Positions 50,703 through 59,369 of a stretch of 64,000 nt of DNA are shown here, in pieces. Within the stretch, counting starts at the first letter, position 1. Each line of letters opens with the position of its first letter. The stretch covers positions 1 to 64,000 of the forward strand of contig JBMOLL010000058.1 in the NCBI GenBank assembly GCA_049325415.1, written 5' to 3'. A program made the translations under genes and the position numbers. A model generated the notes under the pieces. That model was given only the letters and a program-made list of their open reading frames with translations. It was not told the origin of the DNA and made no database searches. The stretch comes from JBMOLL01 sp049325415 (GTDB lineage Bacteria > Bacteroidota > Bacteroidia > Bacteroidales > GCA-2748055).

Positions 50703-52763
50703 TCACTTTTTCTCCACCCTGATCCTGGCATCCACCACGGCCAGCCGGTTCCCCAGTCCAACCAGGGGATTCAGGTCCATCTCCTTGATCTCGGTAGCAA
50801 AACGGAGCAGGGTTGAAAGCCTTACGATGATCTCTGCGAAGAGAGTTTCATTGACACCTTCCCTTCCACGGGCCCCCTGGATAATTTTATAGGTACGCAA
50901 GGACCTGATCATCGACAATGCCTCCTCCATGGTCAGCGGGGCAAGGCCTGACGACACATCCCTGATCACCTCGATAAAGATCCCGCCAAGGCCGCATAGG
51001 ACCACGTGACCGAAGGTTGGCTCATACTTGGCTCCAATGAAGAGTTCCAGACCTGTCAGCATGGGCTGGAGCATAATGCCCTTGTACCCTTTGATGCGAC
51101 TCATCCGGCTAAATTCCGCCAGCAGGTGCTCCTCCGATTTCACATTGAGAACCACCCCTCCCACATCCGACTTGTGCAAGGGTCCGACGACCTTGACCAC
51201 CATGGGAAAGCCGATTTCACGGGCAGCCTCAAGCACAGCTTCCTTTGTGTTTACAACCAGTTCCTTCACCCGCGGAATTCCGGCTGTGTCCAGAAGGGCC
51301 TGAACATTTTCGGGGGAGATATAACCGTTTTCACAGTTTTCAATGATCCTGCGCATGGCGGCAATGTCCACTCCCGAAAGAAAGATCTTTTCCTGCGCCG
51401 GTTTGGGTGTGTTGAAAACCTTGGTAATTGCTTTTCCAAGGGTGACCTCGTCGGGAAAATTGATATGTCCCTTCGATAGAAAGAATTCCACCTCTTCCTT
51501 CGCGGTAACCACCGATGGCAGGATGGCAAAAATCGGCTTTCTGCAGGTTTTCATTTTTTCATGCAGCACCTCATAAGTATCAAAGACAGTGGTAAGACCG
51601 GGAGTGCCGAAGATGACCATCATGGCATCAATATTGTCCAGCCGCTTGTCGCAGTAATCAATGACAATCCCCAGTTGCTCGGCACTGGCAGTAGCCAGCA
51701 TATCGATCGGATTGGCTACCGAGGCACCTGGCGACAATTTGGACAGCAACTCGTCGGCAGTTTCTCCGGTAATGGAAGGGATCTCCAGTCCGCCTTCCGA
51801 GAGGGCATCGGTAAGCATTACAGCAGGACCTCCGGCATGAGTAATAATGGCAACCCGCCTTCCGTTCAGTTCGGGATGCATCAGTACGGAAGCAACCGTG
51901 GTGAGTTCTTCTCTCCCGTGGCAGCGAACAATGCCAGCTTTACGGAACAGGGCCTCAACAGCAAGATCGGAACTGGCCAGGGCTCCCGTATGCGAGGAAG
52001 CAGCGCGGCTCCCGGCCTCGGAGGTGCCCGACTTGATCGCTGCGATCTTACAGCCTTTCCGGATCAGGCTGCTGGCATGCCTGAGGAGGCGATCGGGATC
52101 CTTGATGGTTTCAATATAAAGGATCTTGATCTTCGAACTGGTGGTATCGTTAAACGACTCATCAAGGTACTGAAGCACATCTTCCACCCCGGTCTGTGCC
52201 GAGTTACCCACCGAAAACACCGAGTTAAAAGTCAGCCCCTTGGGCAGGCCCGATTCCATAATAAAGACCGCCGTGGCACCGCTACCTGAAATAAAATCAC
52301 AGCCACGGGGATTGATTTTTGGGATAGGAGAAGTAAACACCCCCTGGTAATGTGAATTCAGTACACCGATACAGTTCGGGCCGATAAGCACAGCATCGTA
52401 GCTGTTGCAGATCTCCACGATCTGCTTTTCGATCTTCGCACCTTCTTCGTTCTCCTCACTGAAACCGGCAGAAATAATGATAAAGGCCCTGGTCTGTTTA
52501 TCCCGGGCAAGGGTCTCAACCGTTTCGGGACAAAAGCGGGCTGGGATGGCCAGGATCGCCAGATCAGCCTGCGGAAGGTCGACGGCGCCCTTATAGGCGG
52601 CAAGCCCCTGGATCTCCTCTTCCTTCGGATTAACCGGGTAGATCTCCCCTTCGAAGGTGCCCTGAAGCAGGTTCTGAAGAACCTTTCCTCCCGGCTTATG
52701 GATGTTGTTTGAGGCACCAATCACGGCAATACTTGCCGGTGCCAGTAACTGCTGGTTGATCAT
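50703..52763 (-). CDS. ADP-forming acyl-CoA (acetyl-CoA) synthetase, fused alpha-beta
   Basis: 686 residues in one chain. The alpha part has a CoA-binding Rossmann fold (IAVIGASNNIHKPGGKVLQNLL) and the succinyl-CoA-ligase-like block with the phospho-His motif SSHTGALASSDLAVEALF. The beta part is an ATP-grasp domain (about 470-686, PMVVKVVGPLHKSDVGGVVLNVKS, MEEALSMIRSLRTYKIIQGARG). It turns acyl-CoA, ADP and phosphate into acid, CoA and ATP. It is the energy-yielding step after 2-oxoacid oxidoreductases in amino-acid fermenters, which fits the neighbours. A -7 box lies 20 nt upstream. Confidence 0.92.
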   Translation of the reverse strand: MINQQLLAPASIAVIGASNNIHKPGGKVLQNLLQGTFEGEIYPVNPKEEEIQGLAAYKGAVDLPQADLAILAIPARFCPETVETLARDKQTRAFIIISAGFSEENEEGAKIEKQIVEICNSYDAVLIGPNCIGVLNSHYQGVFTSPIPKINPRGCDFISGSGATAVFIMESGLPKGLTFNSVFSVGNSAQTGVEDVLQYLDESFNDTTSSKIKILYIETIKDPDRLLRHASSLIRKGCKIAAIKSGTSEAGSRAASSHTGALASSDLAVEALFRKAGIVRCHGREELTTVASVLMHPELNGRRVAIITHAGGPAVMLTDALSEGGLEIPSITGETADELLSKLSPGASVANPIDMLATASAEQLGIVIDYCDKRLDNIDAMMVIFGTPGLTTVFDTYEVLHEKMKTCRKPIFAILPSVVTAKEEVEFFLSKGHINFPDEVTLGKAITKVFNTPKPAQEKIFLSGVDIAAMRRIIENCENGYISPENVQALLDTAGIPRVKELVVNTKEAVLEAAREIGFPMVVKVVGPLHKSDVGGVVLNVKSEEHLLAEFSRMSRIKGYKGIMLQPMLTGLELFIGAKYEPTFGHVVLCGLGGIFIEVIRDVSSGLAPLTMEEALSMIRSLRTYKIIQGARGREGVNETLFAEIIVRLSTLLRFATEIKEMDLNPLVGLGNRLAVVDARIRVEKK

Positions 52764-52782
52764 TTTCTCTGAATTGATGCTG

Positions 52783-52790
52783 CAAATTTA
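52783..52790 (-). promoter_or_regulatory. Bacteroidetes -7 box for the ADP-forming synthetase
   Basis: The minus strand reads TAAATTTG, a perfect TAnnTTTG match 19 nt upstream of the start codon at 52763. Confidence 0.5.
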
Positions 52791-52848
52791 GGAAAGGGGA
52801 AGGATTTAATCCCTCCGGTCCCAATGCCCTGAAACATGTTTTTAAGGC

Positions 52849-53535
52849 TCATGCCCCTTCATCCATCCTGTCGAGCAGGGAGAACATGGCCCTCTGGTTG
52901 TCGCGGATATTATGAAGATTTGCGAGGATCGTTTCCGGCCCCATGACATAACGGCTGGGAATAAGTTCATGTTTCATTTCATCGGTCATGCCGCGCACCG
53001 ATAGCTCATCCACCTCAAGGTGAAACTGCAGCGCAACGGTATGTTTACCCAGTCGGAAGGCCTGGTTAAGGCATCCTTCCGAACGACAGAGATGCACTGC
53101 TCCCTCCGGAAGCCGGAATGTCTCCCCATGCCAGTGAAATGCCGTCAGTCCTGCGAATCCGGTTTCATCTTCAACTTCCGAAAAGAGCGGAAACCAGCCA
53201 ATCTCCCTTTCGGGATTTGGAAGTACCTCAGCTCCCAGTGCCGAGGCGATGAGCTGGGCCCCGAGGCAGATCCCCAGTACCCGTTTACCTTCTCCGACGG
53301 ACCGGCGAACCAGTTCTTTTTCCCGGATGAGCCACGGAAATTCCCTTTCATCATTCACACTCATCGGACCACCCATGATAAGCAGCCAGTCGAAATCACC
53401 GGTTTCAGGGAATGGCTCTCCCATCCACACCCTTGTTGAGCTGATCTGATAGCCATTTCTGACGGCCCAGGTCAGGATCACTCCCGGTCCTTCAAAAGGT
53501 ACATGCTGGATGAAATGAAAGCGTCGCGTTTTCAC
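52849..53535 (-). CDS. class I glutamine amidotransferase (GMP-synthase-like)
   Basis: 228 residues, starting at GTG 53535. The triad fold is recognisable: nucleophile elbow GICLGAQLIA (Cys near residue 94) and the C-terminal His-Glu in QFHLEVDE. The family is the small stand-alone GATase group often annotated as GMP synthase-like; its true amide acceptor is unknown. It follows ppc by 35 nt on the same strand and might be co-transcribed. Confidence 0.85.
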   Translation of the reverse strand: MKTRRFHFIQHVPFEGPGVILTWAVRNGYQISSTRVWMGEPFPETGDFDWLLIMGGPMSVNDEREFPWLIREKELVRRSVGEGKRVLGICLGAQLIASALGAEVLPNPEREIGWFPLFSEVEDETGFAGLTAFHWHGETFRLPEGAVHLCRSEGCLNQAFRLGKHTVALQFHLEVDELSVRGMTDEMKHELIPSRYVMGPETILANLHNIRDNQRAMFSLLDRMDEGA

Positions 53536-53570
53536 AGGTTTAATTCTGACATGAATATAAGGAAAAAAGT

Positions 53571-56114
53571 TCAGGCGCTGTTCCTGCTTGCATTGATGTT
53601 ACCGTACATCGAACGCCTCACAATCTTTTCATACAGATGCTTTTCGGGCACTTCCTGTTCGATCTTCTGCAGCGCATACTGCTGGATCATCAGCAGGGGA
53701 AGTACGATCTGCTCCCTGATCTCAATCGAATTACGGGATATATGTTCTTCCTCCATCAGCCTCGAGTATCCGGAAATCTTCAGTACCATCTCTTTTGACA
53801 ACAGATACTCGTCGTAAAGTATTCTCCAGAACTCCCCGAACTCAGGGTCCTTTCCCATATAGGCCGTCAGATTGAAATAGCATTTCGAAAGCGACATCAT
53901 GCTGTTCAGAATTAAAGCCTTGAAATACAGCACGTGATGAAAAAGGAATTTCAGTTCTTCGAGGTAGCCTTCCCCTGCCACTGTTTTCAGTGCGGTCCCG
54001 ATCCCGAAATAACCCGGAACATTTTGCTTGAGCTGACTCCACGAACCCACATACGGGATGGCCCTCAGGTCGGATAATTCGAGTTCGGCCATTTTTCCCC
54101 TTCGGGAGGGCCGGCTGCCGATGTTCGTGTCACCGTAAAAGCGGAGCGGGCTTCTTTTTTCAAGGTAGGAGATGAACTTCGGGTGACTTTTCAGGGCGGA
54201 ATATTTCTCGTAACTGATCTGTGCCAGTCGTTCGATGATCTCCCTGGAGTCATCCGGAATGCTGTTCTCGTCGGTAATAATACTGTTGGTAAGACCGGCA
54301 GTCAGCAACTGTTCACAGTTATGCAGGAAATGCTCACGCGTTCCGTAACGGCTGCTGATGGTCTGTCCCTGGATGGTGAGCTGGATCTCATGGTCGGCGA
54401 TCCTTGGTCCCTGGGCAGCATAAAAGCGATGAGTCTTTCCCCCGCCCCTGGCCGGTGGTCCGCCCCTGCCATCAAAGAAAATGGCCCTGATCCCGTATTC
54501 CTCGCAGATCTCCGTCAGCTCCTCCTTTGTCCGGTAAATCGACCAGTTGGCCTTGAGGTAACCCCCGTCCTTGGTTCCGTCGGAGAAGCCCAGCATGATG
54601 GTTTGCCGGTTTCCCCTGGCTGCCAGGTGATTCCGGTAGGCTTCCGTTTCAAAGAGCTGTCTCATGATGGATCCCGAATGTTCCATTCCCTCAATCGACT
54701 CAAACAGGGGAATAATGTCCACCCGGGGATCTCCGGTGGCTCCTCCCCAGCGCAACAAGGCAAAAACAAAAAGTACCGACCAGATATCTTCCGAATTGCT
54801 GATGATATAGCGGTTGCAACCTTCTTCCCCGTTGCGGAGCTGAATATCCCCCATTACCTGTATGGTCCGCAGCGTTTCCATGACAATCCCCTCCGCACTG
54901 AAATCCGGACCCGGTTCTATCTTTTCGGCAGTGAGGATCCTGATCAGGTCCTTTTCCGTCAGTTCATCCAATCCGGATCGGATGATCCCCCGGTATTTGA
55001 GGACAGCTTCGACAGTCTGACGATGGATGCTGTGATCCTGGCGGATATCGAGCGAGGCAAAATGTGTCCTGAAGATCTTCACACGGGTGATCAGGTTTTC
55101 CAGATCCTCCAGGTAAAGGTTGTTATAGCGCTCCCGGATCAGTTCCCTCACCCTGAGCAGGGGACTCATGATTTCGCTGTACCCCGGTGTGCAGGTCCTG
55201 TCAAAAGTGGCGGCATAAAGCAAGTCATCCAGCTTTTTCAGTTCCTCCTCCACCTCCCTGAAGGTCATTTTCTGTTCCAGGTTTTTCACATCCCTGAAAT
55301 AACAGTTCATCAAAGCCATTCGCAGCTCATCGGCCACTGCCGAAGTGGTTTCCGGGGTCACAAACGGATTGCCGTCGCGGTCGCCTCCGGGCCAGAATCC
55401 AAGTTTAAGGATGCCGGGATTGTCGAATTCCCTGTTCCTGACATGGCTCCTGATGTAGTTGTACAGTTCGCCCAGTCCGTCGTAATAAACCGCCTTGAAG
55501 AAATAGATGATATTGCGGGCTTCCTCCAGGGGTGTGGGTTTCTCCGTATTCAGCAGCGAGGTCAGACCGAGTTGCTGCAGCGCCAGGTCAATCTCATTGA
55601 TATTGTTTTCATTGATCAGCCTTCGGAGGCGACTGATAATTTCCAGCACCCTGGGAGGATAGAACTGGGTGGGATGAGCTGTAAAAACGATACGGGCACT
55701 GAACTCCGAGAGTTTCCAGGCCAGCAGTTCCTGGCTGTTCTTCTTTTCTGCCACGTGAAAAAAATCGTTCAGACTGACATCATTGCTGAAGCCCTTCATG
55801 TGGTTGAAGGAAGCATCCTCCACACTGTCGTAAAGCACCACCTGGCGCTCTACATACTGGACCACCCTGAACATGAAATCAATTTTCTCCTGTTCGGTGC
55901 TTAACCCGGCACTTCCTTTAAAAAACTCTTCCAGGATCTCTGCCGGAGATCTGCCGGCTTCGAGACCGATCCTGCTCTCGTGCTGAAGGATCGGGATCAG
56001 TAAACCGATACTTTCGATATTGCTGTAAGGCAGGTTTAAAAACAGACTGTTAAACAGATTGAATTTCTTCTTAACTGTTTTTTCAAATTCTTTCTCTATC
56101 AGGGGTTTATCCAT
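53571..56114 (-). CDS. ppc: phosphoenolpyruvate carboxylase
   Basis: 847 residues, biotin-independent carboxylation of PEP to oxaloacetate, feeding the reductive branch to fumarate and succinate. The catalytic His is in IVFTAHPTQFYP. The second motif is FWPGGDRDGNPFVTPETT, and the third VMLGFSDGTKDGGYLKANW; the glycine loop FFDGRGGPPARGGGKTHRF is intact. The C-terminus is NASRNSA, where many PEPCs end in RNTG. Length and motifs match bacterial enzymes. Confidence 0.96.
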   Translation of the reverse strand: MDKPLIEKEFEKTVKKKFNLFNSLFLNLPYSNIESIGLLIPILQHESRIGLEAGRSPAEILEEFFKGSAGLSTEQEKIDFMFRVVQYVERQVVLYDSVEDASFNHMKGFSNDVSLNDFFHVAEKKNSQELLAWKLSEFSARIVFTAHPTQFYPPRVLEIISRLRRLINENNINEIDLALQQLGLTSLLNTEKPTPLEEARNIIYFFKAVYYDGLGELYNYIRSHVRNREFDNPGILKLGFWPGGDRDGNPFVTPETTSAVADELRMALMNCYFRDVKNLEQKMTFREVEEELKKLDDLLYAATFDRTCTPGYSEIMSPLLRVRELIRERYNNLYLEDLENLITRVKIFRTHFASLDIRQDHSIHRQTVEAVLKYRGIIRSGLDELTEKDLIRILTAEKIEPGPDFSAEGIVMETLRTIQVMGDIQLRNGEEGCNRYIISNSEDIWSVLFVFALLRWGGATGDPRVDIIPLFESIEGMEHSGSIMRQLFETEAYRNHLAARGNRQTIMLGFSDGTKDGGYLKANWSIYRTKEELTEICEEYGIRAIFFDGRGGPPARGGGKTHRFYAAQGPRIADHEIQLTIQGQTISSRYGTREHFLHNCEQLLTAGLTNSIITDENSIPDDSREIIERLAQISYEKYSALKSHPKFISYLEKRSPLRFYGDTNIGSRPSRRGKMAELELSDLRAIPYVGSWSQLKQNVPGYFGIGTALKTVAGEGYLEELKFLFHHVLYFKALILNSMMSLSKCYFNLTAYMGKDPEFGEFWRILYDEYLLSKEMVLKISGYSRLMEEEHISRNSIEIREQIVLPLLMIQQYALQKIEQEVPEKHLYEKIVRRSMYGNINASRNSA

Positions 56115-56389
56115 GTCCGGGGAGTTTTCTTTTACAAATCCGGAGATTCAGGCTGATCCGGTCGAAATTATTGCTGCCCCGGATTCCTTCCTGAATTTAT
56201 AAGGTATAACCTTTGCGCAAGGCTTTTGTTTTGCCTCTCCGGCATTTTTCTGTGCCCATCCCCCGTTATCATTCTCCGGCTTGTTTCTGCCGGACGTAAC
56301 CGGAACACTGTTTGTTTGCAGGGAATGAAAGCTGGAATCTCAATAAAAAATCCTACTTTTAGTGACTGAATCTCCAAATCCACAAACTG

Positions 56390-57754
56390 ATGAAACGACT
56401 GATCAAAAGGGTGTTGCTGGTCCTGCTCATTGCAGTTCTGGCCTTCGCCACCTGGTTTGCATGGCCCCGCCTGCCCATAATCACGGCTTTTACCGCCAAA
56501 GGAATGTGCTCCAGTGTTTTTTATGCCGAGAAAGCGCCTGAAAGGGTGGCGGCGGAAGACCTCTCCTTCTTCCCCATCAGCCTTGCTAAAAGCGAGATCA
56601 ATTATGAAGAGAAGAGTGTGACTTCAAAGGTATTCGGACTCGCAAAAAGAAAAGCAGTGTACCGCGACGGGCTTGGTTCAGTGCTGGTGCTTAAGAAACC
56701 TGAAAACGAGCTTAAGGCAGCGATGTTCAACATACCCGATCCGGGCTTTGATCCCGATACGCTGCCCTGGCCGAAAGGAAATATCCTCCCAGATCAGAAA
56801 CCTGCAGGTATTGACTATGATAAGCTGACAGCCATTCTGGATGCAGCCTTCGACAAGCCCGGCGAAGAACCGTTCAGGAAAAGCCTGGGGGTTGCTGTGG
56901 TTTACGACAACCAGCTGATAGGCGAAAAATACCTTGATGGCTACGATGCCACCACTCCTTTCCTGGGCTGGTCGATGACCAAGAGTATCACTGGTGCCAT
57001 GACCGGCATTCTTGTTGAGGAAGGCTTGCTGGATCTCAATGCTCCTGCCGCCGTACCGGAATGGACCGGTGATGAAAGAAAAGACATCACCACAGAGCAG
57101 ATCCTGCATATGAGCAGCGGACTCGACTGGTTCGAAAACTATTTCACCATCTCCGACGCCACCGTCATGCTGATGCAAAGCGACGACATGTTTGCCTCCG
57201 TCATAAAATGCCCTGCCAAATACAAGCCGGGCACCTACTGGAACTATTCATCCGGAGATGCCAACCTCCTGTCGGGACTCATCCGTACGGCCATAGGGAA
57301 TGATGAGGCTTACCACCGTTTTCCCTACGAGCGTCTGCTTCATCCGATAGGGATGGTCAGCACCCTTATGGAAACCGATGCCAGCGGCCTCTTCGTCGCC
57401 TCGTCCTACTGTTATGCCACCACGCGTGACTGGGCCCGTTTCGGGCTTCTCTTCCTGAATAACGGGATTTTTGAGGGAGACACTATTTTGCAACCGTCCT
57501 GGGTCGACTTCTGCCGGACGCCGGCACCAGCCTCCGGAGGCAATTATGCCGGCACCTTCTGGCTAAAGGAATCCAATCCGCTGCAGGAACTGAAAGATGT
57601 ACCGTCTGATGTCTATTTTGCCGACGGTTTCCAGGGCCAGCGGATCTATATTATCCCTTCTAAAAAGCTGGTTGTGGTAAGGATGGGCTATAGCATGGCC
57701 AATCTCAATATGAATGAATTCCTGAGGGATATCATTGCCACACTACCTGATTGA
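56390..57754 (+). CDS. membrane-anchored serine hydrolase, beta-lactamase (class C) family
   Basis: 454 residues. A single N-terminal hydrophobic segment (VLLVLLIAVLAFATWFAWPRLP) anchors it outward. The class C beta-lactamase/DD-peptidase fold shows the nucleophile motif SMTK in LGWSMTKSITGAMTG, the YxN-like motif in YWNYSSGDANLLSG (Tyr-Ser-Ser here), and a late FADGFQGQRIYI that may take the place of KTG. Such proteins include esterases, peptidases and penicillin-binding enzymes; the substrate is not evident. It stands alone on the plus strand and ends before a strong terminator. Confidence 0.87.
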   Translation: MKRLIKRVLLVLLIAVLAFATWFAWPRLPIITAFTAKGMCSSVFYAEKAPERVAAEDLSFFPISLAKSEINYEEKSVTSKVFGLAKRKAVYRDGLGSVLVLKKPENELKAAMFNIPDPGFDPDTLPWPKGNILPDQKPAGIDYDKLTAILDAAFDKPGEEPFRKSLGVAVVYDNQLIGEKYLDGYDATTPFLGWSMTKSITGAMTGILVEEGLLDLNAPAAVPEWTGDERKDITTEQILHMSSGLDWFENYFTISDATVMLMQSDDMFASVIKCPAKYKPGTYWNYSSGDANLLSGLIRTAIGNDEAYHRFPYERLLHPIGMVSTLMETDASGLFVASSYCYATTRDWARFGLLFLNNGIFEGDTILQPSWVDFCRTPAPASGGNYAGTFWLKESNPLQELKDVPSDVYFADGFQGQRIYIIPSKKLVVVRMGYSMANLNMNEFLRDIIATLPD

Positions 57755-57852
57755 AGCAGCTGAAACTAAAAGGCTGATAGCCTGAGGTTTTTAACCCGGA
57801 CTATACGACTGGAACCGGCCTGCTGAAGAATGATAACCAGGGCCTTATAAGT

Positions 57853-57890
57853 AAAGGGAGCTGTCCTGCTGCGACGGCTCCTTTTTCTTT
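57853..57890 (+). terminator. rho-independent terminator of the serine hydrolase gene
   Basis: GGAGCTGTC (57857-57865) pairs with GACGGCTCC (57873-57881) with one G-U pair and a 7-nt loop, extended by AAAG/TTTT. TTTTTCTTT follows. It lies about 100 nt past the plus-strand stop and just ahead of a convergent gene. Confidence 0.8.
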
Positions 57891-58746
57891 ATTTCCCCCC
57901 GAGCCTGTACATAACCGTCCACTGTATCATCCGGAACGATCTGAATCGGCCAAGAAAATTTACCGGTCGAAGCTTCGGTTCTCTATCGTCGAAATAACTC
58001 CATTCGCCAAGCAGGCTAAAACCCGGCGCAAAGGCCTCAAACTCGTGGCTATCTTTAATACCATAGGTGAATGTAGAGGAACGGTCCATATGCAGCTGTT
58101 TCCTGAATTTCCACTGCATGTAGCGGCTCTGAAGCCGTTTCACCCATTTCAGGCTGAACACCTCTGCGATCAGTTCGCAACCGGGATAGATACGTCCAAG
58201 TTCCAGAAGCAGGGCACGCACCCCTTCAGCATCCAGGTACATGAACAGGCCCTCGGCGCAGACCAGCACCGGACGGTTTTCGGGCCTGACTTTTTCCATC
58301 CAGGTGAAATCAAGCGCCGACGAAGCAATCAGATGCTCGTCGGACCGGGGAGGAAGGATTTCCTTCCTCAGTTCTATAACCGCCGGGAGATCAATCTGGT
58401 ACCAGTCCAGTCCGGCAGCTTTTACACGGCTCATTCTGGTGTCGAGCCCGCAACCAAGATTAATGATCACCGGGGAGGGATTCCTCCGGGCAAAATCTTC
58501 CACGTACCTGTCAAAAGCTCTCGATCTCAGCCCCATGGAAACAGGGAGTTTCCGTGGGATCCGGCCTTCATTCATGGCATTAAGCAGCCTGCTGTCTGAT
58601 TCCCGGAACTGGTCGGAAAGTTTATTTACAAGATCCTCTGCCAGGGGGTCGGAGATGATCGGGTTAAGAGACTGTGATTCTCTTGCCCTGGCGTAGAGCG
58701 GTAGAAAAAGTGTTTCCGAAACAGAAGTAAAATGGATGTTTTTCAT
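57889..58746 (-). CDS. class I SAM-dependent methyltransferase, PPM1/LCMT-like
   Basis: 285 residues of the leucine-carboxyl-methyltransferase-like family often seen in polyketide and unknown O-methylations. The SAM-binding motif is INLGCGLDTRMSRVKAAG; further blocks are WYQIDLPAVIELRKEI and VLVCAEGLFMYL. The N-terminal ETLFLPLYARARESQ is also characteristic. The substrate is unknown, and no biosynthetic cluster surrounds it. Confidence 0.87.
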   Translation of the reverse strand: MKNIHFTSVSETLFLPLYARARESQSLNPIISDPLAEDLVNKLSDQFRESDSRLLNAMNEGRIPRKLPVSMGLRSRAFDRYVEDFARRNPSPVIINLGCGLDTRMSRVKAAGLDWYQIDLPAVIELRKEILPPRSDEHLIASSALDFTWMEKVRPENRPVLVCAEGLFMYLDAEGVRALLLELGRIYPGCELIAEVFSLKWVKRLQSRYMQWKFRKQLHMDRSSTFTYGIKDSHEFEAFAPGFSLLGEWSYFDDREPKLRPVNFLGRFRSFRMIQWTVMYRLGGK

Positions 58747-58794
58747 AGGAACATTCTGGAGAAGAAGCCTGATCCGGAAAGCAAATTAGTGAAT

Positions 58795-59169
58795 TCAGGC
58801 GAATATTTTCCAGAGAATCCCGCCGGAAGCGAAAAAATAAACTACGGTGCACACCTGGTGCAGCACCTGCATCATCCGGAACTGTTTATCCAGACTCATC
58901 ATGGCCCCTGAAAGGAGGATTCCGGCAAAGGCTATACCTGTGGCAAACACCAGGACAATCATCAAAGTACCGGCTCCCGCGGTACGGATACTCTGAATGA
59001 CCATGAGAAGCAACAGGATAAAGCCAGCCAGGGCAATAAGTTTATGAAAGGTGAACAGAGCAGTGTGGTAAGGCTTACCTGTCCTGTTCAGTATCATACC
59101 GAGGACTATGGTGAGAACCAGGGCTGTTCCTGCCAGAAAGAGTTTCATGCCTGTACTTAAATTTTCCAT
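58795..59169 (-). CDS. small four-helix membrane protein of unknown function
   Basis: 124 residues from the ATG at 59169 (MENLSTGMKLFLAGTALVLT). A longer frame to 59223 exists but starts in an unlikely basic lead. About four hydrophobic segments are present. His residues in FTFHKLIALAGF and VLHQVCTVVYFF, each at the start of a helix, might bind haem or a metal, but that is speculation. A perfect -7 box is 23 nt upstream. Confidence 0.7.
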   Translation of the reverse strand: MENLSTGMKLFLAGTALVLTIVLGMILNRTGKPYHTALFTFHKLIALAGFILLLLMVIQSIRTAGAGTLMIVLVFATGIAFAGILLSGAMMSLDKQFRMMQVLHQVCTVVYFFASGGILWKIFA

Positions 59170-59192
59170 ATGAATTTTTTGAAGGTTTACAG

Positions 59193-59200
59193 CAAAATTA
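59193..59200 (-). promoter_or_regulatory. Bacteroidetes -7 box for the small membrane protein
   Basis: The minus strand reads TAATTTTG, a perfect TAnnTTTG match 23 nt upstream of the start codon at 59169. Confidence 0.5.
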
Positions 59201-59342
59201 TGCCTCCGGCGCGTAAAAAGCATTTGACAAAAATCAAAAACAGAACCCGGTGAAATCTGAAATATTTTTCAGATCATTACGTAATATAAAGGTAAACCAT
59301 TCAAACCTCCGGCTGGTTCCTGAAGCATCCACCCTTTTTTAT

Positions 59343-59350
59343 TAATTTTG
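59343..59350 (+). promoter_or_regulatory. Bacteroidetes -7 box for the 707-residue exported protein
   Basis: TAATTTTG, a perfect TAnnTTTG match, ends 19 nt before the ATG at 59370. Confidence 0.5.
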
Positions 59351-59369
59351 CCCAAATACTACAAATCCG

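Noticed and set aside
54183..55904. 573-codon plus-strand open frame opposite ppc
   Set aside because: It is the mirror of a gene with all PEP carboxylase motifs; its own translation has no domain, signal peptide or normal composition.
56168..56383. 71-codon minus-strand frame between ppc and the serine hydrolase
   Set aside because: Low-complexity composition without a good start context; lies in the promoter gap of the serine hydrolase.
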